From NCBI GenBank assembly GCA_002483285.1, contig DLHP01000023.1, positions 16,149 to 55,560 of the forward strand: a stretch of 39,412 bases of DNA, read 5' to 3'. The notes under the pieces were generated by a model, which made no database searches, had not been told where the DNA came from, and worked only from the letters and a program-made list of their open reading frames with translations. A program made the translations under genes and the position numbers. This DNA is from Flavobacterium sp. UBA7665. GTDB taxonomy: Bacteria; Bacteroidota; Bacteroidia; Flavobacteriales; Flavobacteriaceae. Shown here piece after piece: positions 16,357 to 25,088 of the stretch (the first letter of the stretch is position 1; each line of letters begins with the position of its first letter).

Positions 16357-16427
16357 GTCGTTGGTCTATTTAAAATGACGTTGGTCTATTGGTAGTTTTT
16401 TAAGCAATCGAGATGCTGCTACTTTGC
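16357..16427 (+). promoter_or_regulatory. LytTR-like operator and promoter P1, upstream of the barrel operon
   Basis: Two 20-base units in direct repeat: GTCGTTGGTCTATTTAAAAT (16357-16376) and GACGTTGGTCTATTGGTAGT (16377-16396). Each carries GTTGGT, which fits the core of the LytTR half-site consensus [TA][AC][CA]GTTN[AG][TG]. A T tract follows at the -33 position, then the -7-like box TACTTTGC (16420-16427). The distance from the second GTT (16380) to ACTTTGC (16421) is 41 bases and from ACTTTGC to the ATG at 16452 is 31 bases. The same two distances recur at 30020-30090 and 35573-35643. Confidence 0.75.
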
Positions 16428-16451
16428 AGCAGGATTAAAGACACGTGCGAC

Positions 16452-18119
16452 ATGAAACCCAAATTCCTGTTTTTTATTTTACTTTTTTCGACGGTTGCCT
16501 TGAGCCAGGAGCTCGAAAACATCGCCGACCAAAAGCCTTTTCAATTCTCCGGAAGCTTCACGCTTTACGGCTCGAATTACCACATTGACGGTATTGCTGC
16601 GCGGCGCAAGGATTTCTCGTGGTACCTCACCGGGAATCCCAATTTTAAGATTTATGGTGTCGACATTCCATTGAGTTTTACTGTGAGCGAGCAGGAGCGT
16701 TCGTTCCGCCAGCCGTTCAACCAGTTCTGCGTGAGCCCAAGTTACAAATGGGCTAAGGCGCACCTCGGATATACCAACCTGACGTGGTCACCTTTTACTT
16801 GGGCAGGGCAAACCGCATTAGGTGCGGGAATCGAATTGAGTCCGGGCAAGTTCCGTTTCGGATTTTTATACGGACGCATCAACCGCGCCGTCGAGGAAGA
16901 TGTGACTGCCGTCGAGCCTGTAACGCCCGCTTTCAAACGTACCGGATATGCCGCGCGTATTGGTTACGGAACAGAAACCAGCCATATGGATTTGATTTTC
17001 GTTAAAGGCAAAGACGATGAAAAATCACTCGATTCGATCCCGAGGCAAACGGTCATCCTGCCTGCAGAAAATGCCGTTTTGGGCCTGTCGTCTAAACTCA
17101 AATTCAGCGAACATTTCTTTTGGGATGTCGACTTGGCGGCAAGTGTGGTGACCCGTGACATTCGGGCGACGCCGTTATCACGTGACGATGAAGGGCTCGC
17201 CAATAACTTCCGATCGGTATTGCGCGTGAATACGTCGACCAATCTGTACAACGCCGTACAGACCGAGTTTGGCGTGGTCACCAAATATGTAAAAATAAAA
17301 GCCAAATACAAGCGAGTTGAGCCCGATTTTCAAAGTATGGGCGCGTATTATTTCCAGACCGATGTCGAGAACATCACGCTCGAACCATCGTTTACACTTG
17401 CCAAATCGAAACTGCGCATCAACTCCAGCGTAGGACAACAACGCGACAACATTTTGCATCAAAAATCCTTCACCAGCAAACGATTTATTGGCAATCTGGC
17501 TGTCGATTGGACGCTGGGCAAATACTTTGGTATCAACGCTTTGTACACCAATTATTCGAGCGACCAATCCAAAGGTTTGAAAATTCCGAACGAGGCGCTC
17601 AAACAGACTTACATTTCCCAAAACATCCTGTTCTCGCCGAGGCTCACTTTTATGAACGAAAAAATGTCACATTTTCACATCCTCGTGGCCAATCGTCAAT
17701 GGATGCAGGACCGCAACGCGACTACCGCGCCGCAAACAGAATACCAGGTAGATAACCTCAATTATACGGGTTCGCTAGTTTTCAACCAAAGCGCGCTTAC
17801 GCTCAGCGGCTCTTACTTACTCACGGTTTTTGATGCCAACACCAACTCGAACCGCCTCAACGGATTTTCACTCTCGGCGAACAAAGCATTTTTCAGCAAC
17901 AAACTCAACTCTGGAGTTTCGGGCGCCTACACGATGCACGAACTGAACAGCGCGCCGTTTGCCACGATTTTAAATATAGCATCACAGCACAATTATACGC
18001 TCACGCAGCACCACGGCATCGCCTTGCAGTTCAACTTTTTGAGCAACCAAGCCAAAGTTGCGGGCACAGATTCCTTTACAGAATACAACATCGACCTCGG
18101 ATATACTTATACTTTTTAA
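16452..18119 (+). CDS. Outer-membrane beta-barrel protein
   Basis: A 555-residue secreted protein. MKPKFLFFILLFSTVALSQ is a signal peptide. The mature part is a chain of alternating amphipathic strands (FSGSFTLYGSNYHIDG; FRFGFLYGRINR; AHLGYTNLTWSPF; LTLSGSYLLTVFD) and ends in DLGYTYTF with a C-terminal phenylalanine, the signal used by BAM for outer-membrane insertion. No plug or TonB box is visible. I do not recognise the subfamily. It heads a three-gene operon with gaps of only 12 and 11 bases, so it probably works with the next two proteins, perhaps as their outer-membrane anchor or exporter (inference). ATG at 16452 is preferred over an earlier start at 16413, because the promoter box lies inside that extension. 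Confidence 0.75.
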   Translation: MKPKFLFFILLFSTVALSQELENIADQKPFQFSGSFTLYGSNYHIDGIAARRKDFSWYLTGNPNFKIYGVDIPLSFTVSEQERSFRQPFNQFCVSPSYKWAKAHLGYTNLTWSPFTWAGQTALGAGIELSPGKFRFGFLYGRINRAVEEDVTAVEPVTPAFKRTGYAARIGYGTETSHMDLIFVKGKDDEKSLDSIPRQTVILPAENAVLGLSSKLKFSEHFFWDVDLAASVVTRDIRATPLSRDDEGLANNFRSVLRVNTSTNLYNAVQTEFGVVTKYVKIKAKYKRVEPDFQSMGAYYFQTDVENITLEPSFTLAKSKLRINSSVGQQRDNILHQKSFTSKRFIGNLAVDWTLGKYFGINALYTNYSSDQSKGLKIPNEALKQTYISQNILFSPRLTFMNEKMSHFHILVANRQWMQDRNATTAPQTEYQVDNLNYTGSLVFNQSALTLSGSYLLTVFDANTNSNRLNGFSLSANKAFFSNKLNSGVSGAYTMHELNSAPFATILNIASQHNYTLTQHHGIALQFNFLSNQAKVAGTDSFTEYNIDLGYTYTF

Positions 18120-18131
18120 CACCCAAGCATT

Positions 18132-21100
18132 ATGAAAAACACCCTCAGACTACTCGGTTTATTTTGTTTGTTGCTGTTCCAGACCGCACAGGCACAAGAC
18201 GTGATCGTTACAGTTCAGGTCACACCGCCGTATTCGACCTATCTTCCGGATTATCTGAATAATCCAAGCAAGATCATCTTTTCATTGCTCTCGCCTCGCG
18301 ATGCCGATGTCAAGATCAGGGCGACCATCACCGGCGACAACGGCATCAGCGTGAACACCTCGCCGTCGGGTTCGGCCGCAACGCCGATCCATTTGGTGGC
18401 CAACCAAATCAAGATGATGAACGGCACGGCGCTCAAGGCGTATCTCGATGTCAATTCGGTTGTCGTGACCGGAATCGACCGCAATTCGCTTTATCGCGGC
18501 AACGGTTTGCCCGAAGGCAACTATACGGTTTGCCTGCAGGTCCTTGATTACCGCACCGGCGCGCCACTCAGCCAGCCCGCGCCAACAGGTTGCAGCGCAC
18601 CGATTCAAATCCAGCAAACCAATCCGCCGCAACTTATCGCGCCGGTTTGTGATGAAACAATCGTGGCCGGAAACCAGCCGCAGAGTGTGGTGTTCACCTG
18701 GCTACCGGCACCTGGCGTGAAGCCTGGCACACAATATCGATTGAAAATCGTAGAACTTGTTCCAGTTACCAGAAACCCAAATGAAGCGATGAACAGCGCC
18801 ACTACACCAGCTTTTTTTGAAACTACTATAGGGACGTTCTCCTATTTATATGGACCGGCGCAACCGGCTTTAAAAGATGGGAAAAAATATGCGTGGCGTG
18901 TCACGGCGGTCGATCCTATAGCGTCGGGAGCGGGCTCTAAAAGCAATTTCCAGAACAATGGACATAGCGAGGTGTGCAGTTTTACTTATCAAAAGCCTGC
19001 GGTTGCCCCAACAAATGGCTTGGCGTCGTATGGCATTGCATTGCTCAAACCCATCAAAAGTGAAAAGGTGTACAGCGGCTACGGGCTTGAGTTTTCGTGG
19101 AAGGCTTCGGCAAAAGTGCCCAAAAGCTATGAGCTGCAGTTTACAGACAGTTTTACCCAAGGGCAAAAAATCACGAACTGGAATGCGATTCCCGACAATC
19201 TTTTCTCGCGGGAGGATTCCTTTATGGCGAGCAAGAACGTAGGCAACAAACTCAGTGAAAAACTGCCGGGCGCCTGGACCAACGGCAAGGGAAAAATCGC
19301 TTGGCGTATCATTGCCAGGAATGCCATGGAGAAAGCCATAGACAGCAGTAAGATAGAAATCTACGAAATCGTTGAAGCGCCAACCGCAGATCGTATAAAA
19401 CTCGTGGCGCCAATTCAGGGCAAACAGATTGTTTCGGGTTATGGACTTAAATTTCAGTGGGAGTCTTCCAAAAAACTAAGCATCACCAATTATCAGTTGC
19501 AGTTTACCGACCGCGAGACCACCGACAAAAAGATAACCAATTGGAACAACATTTCTGACCAGTTGTTCAGCAAAAAGAATTCGTATTTCGCGTCAAAAAA
19601 TACCAAAGACCTGTTCGTAGAATTGCCCAACAGCTGGACCAATGGTACCGGGAAAATCGCTTGGCGTGTCGTGGGATATTCTTACGGTTTTGCAGTAGAC
19701 AGCAGTAAAATTGAGACCTACGAGATTATAGAAGACAAAAGTGAACTGGCCCAACTCAAGGCCTTTATGATCAATGGTTATTATGTCAAGGTTACGCAAT
19801 TGTCAGAAAAGGACCCTGACAATTTTGGCGGCGCCGGAACCATGTATTTGTGGGAAGGCGGCAAAGAAGTTCCTGTAGCTTTTAAAAACCTGAAAATCCG
19901 GCCGGTAAGTAAGGTTGCCAAGACACAGCAGAAAATCTGGGCGGCGATCAAGGGAGAAATGACGGTAGAAGTGTATAAGAAGCTCCTGACGGGCAACAAA
20001 TTCATGCTCGAATCGGCCAAGGAAACAGACGGGACTTTCCAACTGACGCTGAATACAATGACTCTCACCGCAAACCTTGAAGGAACCATGGATGAAGGAG
20101 CTGGGCTCTTTACTGCTACGAAAGATCTCGGCCATACCGAAGGGTTGGTAAAAGGCAAGTGGTTTACCAATTTCTTTATTCCAAACCCGACAAATCCGGG
20201 CAATAATTTGTATGAGTTTGAAACGGCTGAGACCAGCATCAAGATGACTTTTGCCGAAAAGTTTGACGGATCGCTTAACCTCAAATCCGACAAAACCCTC
20301 GAGAAACAAGGAAATGGGAAAATCAGTGTAACCTTTGGCAATGGGCCGGCCGACATGGAGCTAAAGGTGAAAGGGCTTAAGGCCGATTTGAGTTTGTCGG
20401 GTGTGGTTACCGTGCCCAACGCGGCGCCATCGGAAAACGGCAATGAGGTGACGGGCAATTTGTCGCTGCAATTTTCCAGTCAACACAACCTGAATTTTGC
20501 GCACAAGCTGCAGAGCCCGCTGCAATGGAAACTCAACACGGACGGATCGGTCAAGGCGAATGTCACGGATCTGTATGTGCAATTGTCGGGTAGTGGCGTC
20601 CTGGATGAAAAGTTTAAGAAATACCCCAAAGGACTCAACTTTGACAAATTCGGGGTCACCATCACGCTACCGCAGAAGCCAAATTCGCAGAGCGCAGGAA
20701 CCATGAATATGGCAATTTCTAACATTTATAACAAAGGAGACGGCTACGGCACTTTGCTCAAGAACGAATATGATACCAAGAGCGACGTGAACATTTCGGG
20801 ATTTACATCCAAACTCACCAAGAGCGACGTGCTCATGAACAAAAACAAGCTGATTTATTTGTATGTGAAAGGCGCGATTTACGTACCGTTCATCAACGAC
20901 TGGCGCCCGATCGGGATTGATATCGACAGCGAGAAAATCCAGGGAATCAGTGTTGATTTTGACTACGATAAAAAATATTACCTGAGTAAAACCGGCGGTG
21001 AAATCTACCTGACCTTGTCGTCGGGGAGGCTTGAAAACAATACGATCGTAATCTCTCCAACGATAAAAATCACCAACAACGAGCGCAAAGGTTTGGAGAC

Positions 21101-22670
21101 CAAAAGCATGCCGACGTGCGACATTCATATCGAATCAACGGGCGCGATCTCGTTCAACACCAATTTCAATGAGAATGCGGCATCGGTTTGCCAAGGCACC
21201 AAATACCTCGCGACTTATTATAAGTTCGACCTCAATGTTGACCGGATTACCATCAGCCGAAGTGCCACCAAGACCGATACAAAATTCATGTTTTCGGGCG
21301 ATTTGATGCTTGCCGCAGGGATTTCGAGCAAGAGTAGGAAAGAAGCGGGATTTTTATACCATGCGCCCAAACCCGATCCGGGCGCAGCGTCTTCGAATCC
21401 AAATATTCAGGAATACAATGCGCCCGGAAACGGAACTTATACTGCGCCAAAACCGAACTCGGTTCCCAAAAACTTCGGCCCTGCTTCGTGGGATTTGGAA
21501 CAGGAAGTGCCGATTGTGGAAAACAGCATTGAAATCACCGATGACAAAAAAGCCGTGCAAGGCGAATATGAAGACGGCGGGCAGAAATTTGGTGGCGGAT
21601 TCAAGATTGTACAGAACGACCCGACCTGGGGCGATTATTTTGAGCTCGGCGGCTATTACGAGAGCAAGGAACCATCGGCGAAACAACTCGAAATGAAATT
21701 CATTTTGGGAAAAAAACCGGCAATGAGTTACCACTATTCTTATTGGTTTTTTGAATTCTACCAGAAAGGTTATGTGACGATTCCCGTGATTCCGGGTATC
21801 GTGGAGGTGAGCGGTTTTGGTGGGAAAGCCTACTACCACATGGGCGTGCAGTATGATAACCAGGGCAATATTACCAACATGATTCCCGATAAGAGCAAAT
21901 CTTTGGGAATTGCCGCGATTGCCAATGTGCGTACGATGTACGACCAAGGAATGACCGTGCACGGAAAGGTGACTTTGGTGACGCAATTCCAGGGATGGAG
22001 CCTCGACGGCATCGATTATTACATCAAAGGCGATGCGATTGCAAGCAATGACCAAAGCAGCGGATTGTTGCAGGCCAGAATGAACGGGCAACTCAATTGG
22101 GTAGAAAAATACCTCGACGGACACGGGCAAATCTGGGGCAATGTTCACGATTTGGTCTGCCTCAATGAAGGGCAGGCGAATGAGGACGCGGTCAATTTCC
22201 ATTTTGGCGCCGACGATTTTTACATCAATGTGGGCAGCAAGGAATCGCCGATTACAGCTGAAATCCTTTGCGGCAATGGCTGGTCAACCGGCGTTTGGTT
22301 CAACCTCGATACCAACAGCCTTGGCCTTGGATTGTCTAAAAAGTATGATTCGGGTTGGAAAGGACTCGACCTCGGTGTGGCTTCGGCGATGGGCAGGCTC
22401 GAGGCAACGCTTTCGGCTTCGCTCGATGTGACGTATTCACCATTCCAGGCTACAGGCGAAGTCGATTTTCACGGAGCAGCCCATGGTAAGGGATGTGTTT
22501 GGGTAGGCTGTATCGGCGGCAGTTGTACGGCCGATGCAAAACTTACCGTTTCGATGCCTGATCCGGTGGTGTTCAAGGGCAGCGTACGTTGCGATGTGAG
22601 CCGATGGATTCCCGATTTCACGCTCAACGCCTCGTGGTCGTCCAAGGACGGATTTGATATTTCACTTTAA
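18132..22670 (+). CDS. Giant secreted beta-rich protein, TANFOR-like N terminus
   Basis: A 1512-residue exported protein with signal peptide MKNTLRLLGLFCLLLFQTAQ. Residues about 23-160 (QDVIVTVQVTPPYSTYLPDY onward) resemble the TANFOR domain known from Tannerella; this is from memory and needs a profile search. Residues about 165-290 look like an FN3 module (SVVFTWLPAPG...KYAWRV). Two copies of a roughly 115-residue module follow, at about 301-415 and 421-534, sharing SGYGL-F-W, LQFTD, KITNWN, LFS, WTNGxGKIAWR and DSSKIExYEI. The remaining thousand residues are repetitive beta strands without a recognised domain; near the C terminus lies GKGCVWVGCIGGSC. There is no type IX secretion tail. It lies 12 bases after the barrel gene and 11 before the FN3 gene, so it is probably a surface or periplasmic partner of both. 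Function unknown. Confidence 0.75.
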   Translation: MKNTLRLLGLFCLLLFQTAQAQDVIVTVQVTPPYSTYLPDYLNNPSKIIFSLLSPRDADVKIRATITGDNGISVNTSPSGSAATPIHLVANQIKMMNGTALKAYLDVNSVVVTGIDRNSLYRGNGLPEGNYTVCLQVLDYRTGAPLSQPAPTGCSAPIQIQQTNPPQLIAPVCDETIVAGNQPQSVVFTWLPAPGVKPGTQYRLKIVELVPVTRNPNEAMNSATTPAFFETTIGTFSYLYGPAQPALKDGKKYAWRVTAVDPIASGAGSKSNFQNNGHSEVCSFTYQKPAVAPTNGLASYGIALLKPIKSEKVYSGYGLEFSWKASAKVPKSYELQFTDSFTQGQKITNWNAIPDNLFSREDSFMASKNVGNKLSEKLPGAWTNGKGKIAWRIIARNAMEKAIDSSKIEIYEIVEAPTADRIKLVAPIQGKQIVSGYGLKFQWESSKKLSITNYQLQFTDRETTDKKITNWNNISDQLFSKKNSYFASKNTKDLFVELPNSWTNGTGKIAWRVVGYSYGFAVDSSKIETYEIIEDKSELAQLKAFMINGYYVKVTQLSEKDPDNFGGAGTMYLWEGGKEVPVAFKNLKIRPVSKVAKTQQKIWAAIKGEMTVEVYKKLLTGNKFMLESAKETDGTFQLTLNTMTLTANLEGTMDEGAGLFTATKDLGHTEGLVKGKWFTNFFIPNPTNPGNNLYEFETAETSIKMTFAEKFDGSLNLKSDKTLEKQGNGKISVTFGNGPADMELKVKGLKADLSLSGVVTVPNAAPSENGNEVTGNLSLQFSSQHNLNFAHKLQSPLQWKLNTDGSVKANVTDLYVQLSGSGVLDEKFKKYPKGLNFDKFGVTITLPQKPNSQSAGTMNMAISNIYNKGDGYGTLLKNEYDTKSDVNISGFTSKLTKSDVLMNKNKLIYLYVKGAIYVPFINDWRPIGIDIDSEKIQGISVDFDYDKKYYLSKTGGEIYLTLSSGRLENNTIVISPTIKITNNERKGLETKSMPTCDIHIESTGAISFNTNFNENAASVCQGTKYLATYYKFDLNVDRITISRSATKTDTKFMFSGDLMLAAGISSKSRKEAGFLYHAPKPDPGAASSNPNIQEYNAPGNGTYTAPKPNSVPKNFGPASWDLEQEVPIVENSIEITDDKKAVQGEYEDGGQKFGGGFKIVQNDPTWGDYFELGGYYESKEPSAKQLEMKFILGKKPAMSYHYSYWFFEFYQKGYVTIPVIPGIVEVSGFGGKAYYHMGVQYDNQGNITNMIPDKSKSLGIAAIANVRTMYDQGMTVHGKVTLVTQFQGWSLDGIDYYIKGDAIASNDQSSGLLQARMNGQLNWVEKYLDGHGQIWGNVHDLVCLNEGQANEDAVNFHFGADDFYINVGSKESPITAEILCGNGWSTGVWFNLDTNSLGLGLSKKYDSGWKGLDLGVASAMGRLEATLSASLDVTYSPFQATGEVDFHGAAHGKGCVWVGCIGGSCTADAKLTVSMPDPVVFKGSVRCDVSRWIPDFTLNASWSSKDGFDISL

Positions 22671-22681
22671 AAAAAACACCA

Positions 22682-24610
22682 ATGAAACTAAAGATAACCC
22701 TTGCGCTCCTCGTTGTTGCCTTCGCGGCAAAAGCGCAGCAATACCAACTGTTTTCGGCTTCGGCAGACCAAAAAATCCAGCTCAAATGGATGTCGAAAAC
22801 CATCAATAAAAACGGGAGCTTCGATATTTTCCGAAACGAAGCCAACGGCGGCTGGCAGAAAATCAACGACAAGCCCATTACCGCGTCGCCAGTAATCAAG
22901 GAATCGGAACTCAAAACGGCGAAGAATCCTTTCCCGGATGACAAGGCTTACGAGGCTTACATCCAACACCTAAACAAGGTAGAAACCACAGCGAACAAGC
23001 AGGCTTTCGCCGATTATACTTTGGCGTTGGGTGCGGTTTTCGACAATCGCCTGGCTTTTCATTTGGGGATTTACTTTGAGGACAAAACGGTTTCGGCTGG
23101 CAAGAAATACCAGTATCGCTTGGTGGAATCGACTTCGCAAAAAGAGCTTTCGGTCTCGACACCGATTGCGGTTGGCGAGCTTCCAGGCGCACCGACCGAA
23201 CTCCAATCGACCCAGGAAAAGCAACACATCGTGTTTACCTGGAAAGTCAATGAGGAATTTGTGGGTTACAATTTATACCGCAATGGCGAAAAAGTCAACG
23301 CCGATGCGATTTTCCCAAACTTCGACAAGCAGAAAGCGAGCGTTTCGTACGCCGATGAGAACGTCGCGCCGGGCAGTTACAAATACACGGTGAAAGGAAT
23401 CACTTATGTCAACACCGAAGGAAAAGCTTCTGTAGAATTGTCCGTTGCCGTAAAAGATTTGACACCGCCAACTGCAGTTACCGCATTCAAGGTGGTTAGG
23501 AAAGGCAGCGAAATACAATTGACCTGGACGCCATCTAATGATAAGGACGCCAAAGGTTATTTCGTTTTCCGAAGCGAAGACAAAGGCAAGACATACAAGA
23601 AACTCACAGAAACAATGCTTGCGGCATCGGCGAACCAGTATACCGATAAACTTAAAGAGGAAGCAACCGGAAACGTACAGTATTATGTGGAAACGCAAGA
23701 TGCTTCGGGGAATAAAATCCCATCGGTCAAAACTACAGTGTATGTGCCCGACCACAGCGCACCTGAAATGCCCAAAAATGTAAAAGGCACCACCGAAAGC
23801 GGAAGGATTTCATTGGCATGGACGGCGAACACCGAAAAGGATTTGGCCGGATACCGCATCTATCGTGGGCTCAAGGACGACGACGAGAACAATATGCTGC
23901 TTTTGAATGTGACACCGCAAATGGCTACGACGTTCATCGATACGTTCCCGAAAAAGGCCAAGACCAAATTCATTTACAAGGTTTCGGCGATGGATAAGGC
24001 GTTTAACGAAAGTCCGAAAGCGGTGTCCTGGCTTACTTTACCCGACGTGGTTCCGCCTGTTGCGCCGGTTTTGAATTCGGCAAAATTGAATGGGAATGAT
24101 GTGGAACTTCAATGGGGAATGGTCGTTTCGGATGCGATTATGGGATATGATGTTTACCGTGTCTATGGAGATAAAAAAGAAAAACTCACGCAAATCCTCG
24201 CAAAGGAAAATACGTTTACCGACAAGACTGTTACGCAAAAAGGAATTTACGAATATTATGTACAGGCGGTCGATTCGGCGAAACTCGAATCAAAACCGTC
24301 GAACAAAATGTACGTGAACACTTCGCAAAATAAGGAAATCCAGTTTGTAAAGTTGGCGCTTACGCAAGACGCAAAAACCAAAAAAGTACAAGTCGAATTG
24401 CTCGGCGTGATGCCTGATGAGGTGCAAATTGCGCGTTTGTTCCGCAAGGACGGCGATACCGGGTTTAAGGTTTTACCTTACCAATTCAGTGCGCAACCCA
24501 CCATCGACGAAACATCCGAACCGGGTAACATCTACGAATATTTTGTAGAAATCACCGATCGCGGCGACCGCAGCATCCAATCAGAAACCGTGATTTTCAA
24601 CAATCCTTAA
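22682..24610 (+). CDS. Secreted fibronectin type III domain protein
   Basis: A 642-residue exported protein (signal MKLKITLALLVVAFAAKAQQ) made of about six FN3-like modules. The boundaries are seen at PGAPTELQS (near 168), PPTAVTAFKV (near 264), APEMPKNVKG (near 358) and VPPVAPVLNS (near 459), each followed by W-x(6-9)-GY-(F/N/D/R)-(V/L/I)-(F/Y)R, the FN3 C and C' strands. The first module is interrupted by a helical insert (about 75-125). No catalytic domain and no type IX sorting tail are visible. FN3 arrays usually serve as spacers or binding modules on the cell surface. It is the last gene of the barrel operon; no strong terminator follows. Confidence 0.83.
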   Translation: MKLKITLALLVVAFAAKAQQYQLFSASADQKIQLKWMSKTINKNGSFDIFRNEANGGWQKINDKPITASPVIKESELKTAKNPFPDDKAYEAYIQHLNKVETTANKQAFADYTLALGAVFDNRLAFHLGIYFEDKTVSAGKKYQYRLVESTSQKELSVSTPIAVGELPGAPTELQSTQEKQHIVFTWKVNEEFVGYNLYRNGEKVNADAIFPNFDKQKASVSYADENVAPGSYKYTVKGITYVNTEGKASVELSVAVKDLTPPTAVTAFKVVRKGSEIQLTWTPSNDKDAKGYFVFRSEDKGKTYKKLTETMLAASANQYTDKLKEEATGNVQYYVETQDASGNKIPSVKTTVYVPDHSAPEMPKNVKGTTESGRISLAWTANTEKDLAGYRIYRGLKDDDENNMLLLNVTPQMATTFIDTFPKKAKTKFIYKVSAMDKAFNESPKAVSWLTLPDVVPPVAPVLNSAKLNGNDVELQWGMVVSDAIMGYDVYRVYGDKKEKLTQILAKENTFTDKTVTQKGIYEYYVQAVDSAKLESKPSNKMYVNTSQNKEIQFVKLALTQDAKTKKVQVELLGVMPDEVQIARLFRKDGDTGFKVLPYQFSAQPTIDETSEPGNIYEYFVEITDRGDRSIQSETVIFNNP

Positions 24611-24682
24611 AGCTTTGCGAATTCTTATACCCATATAGCCAAAAGTGATTTTTAATTAACAGCTATTTTAAATTTTATTGCC

Positions 24683-24690
24683 TAATTTTG
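24683..24690 (+). promoter_or_regulatory. -7 box of trxA
   Basis: TAATTTTG matches TAnnTTTG and lies 29 bases before the ATG. The -33 region is A/T rich without a clear TTTG. Confidence 0.55.
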
Positions 24691-24718
24691 TGGCTTAAAA
24701 CTAAAAGACAATATTGAT

Positions 24719-25036
24719 ATGGCACAAGCAATAACAGATGCGACTTTTGAAGAACTCGTATTGAAATCAGACAAACCGGTAATGGTAGATTTTTGGGCAG
24801 CATGGTGTGGGCCTTGCAGAATGGTAGGTCCAATCATCGACGAAATCAGCAATGAGTATGAAGGAAAAGCAGTAGTTGGTAAAGTGGATGTGGATGCAAA
24901 CCAGGAATTTGCCGCCAAATACGGCGTAAGGAATATCCCAACCGTACTCGTTTTCAAAAACGGGGAAGTGGTAGGCAGACAAGTAGGCGTAGCGCCCAAA
25001 AAGACTTACGCAGACAGTTTAGACGCATTGTTGTAA
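24719..25036 (+). CDS. trxA: Thioredoxin
   Basis: A 105-residue cytoplasmic thioredoxin of standard length. The active site is WCGPC within MVDFWAAWCGPCRM, with the cis-proline segment RNIPTVLVFKNGE and the C-terminal helix as in TrxA. It reduces disulfides in ribonucleotide reductase, methionine sulfoxide reductase and peroxiredoxins. It has its own promoter box and terminator, so it is probably independent of the operon before it. Confidence 0.96.
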   Translation: MAQAITDATFEELVLKSDKPVMVDFWAAWCGPCRMVGPIIDEISNEYEGKAVVGKVDVDANQEFAAKYGVRNIPTVLVFKNGEVVGRQVGVAPKKTYADSLDALL

Positions 25037-25059
25037 CCAGGCGGTTACTATAAATAGGA

Positions 25060-25088
25060 AAAGGCCCAATGAAAGTTGGGCTTTTTTT
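25060..25088 (+). terminator. Intrinsic terminator of trxA
   Basis: GCCCAA and TTGGGC pair around TGAAAG, followed by seven T. The T tract overlaps the stop codon of the convergent kinase gene (25087-25089). Confidence 0.87.

Noticed and set aside
10350..22670. The extended dnaE frame and the giant secreted protein are both 1512 residues long
   Set aside because: Coincidence: dnaE loses seven residues once the ATG is used and the two sequences are unrelated.
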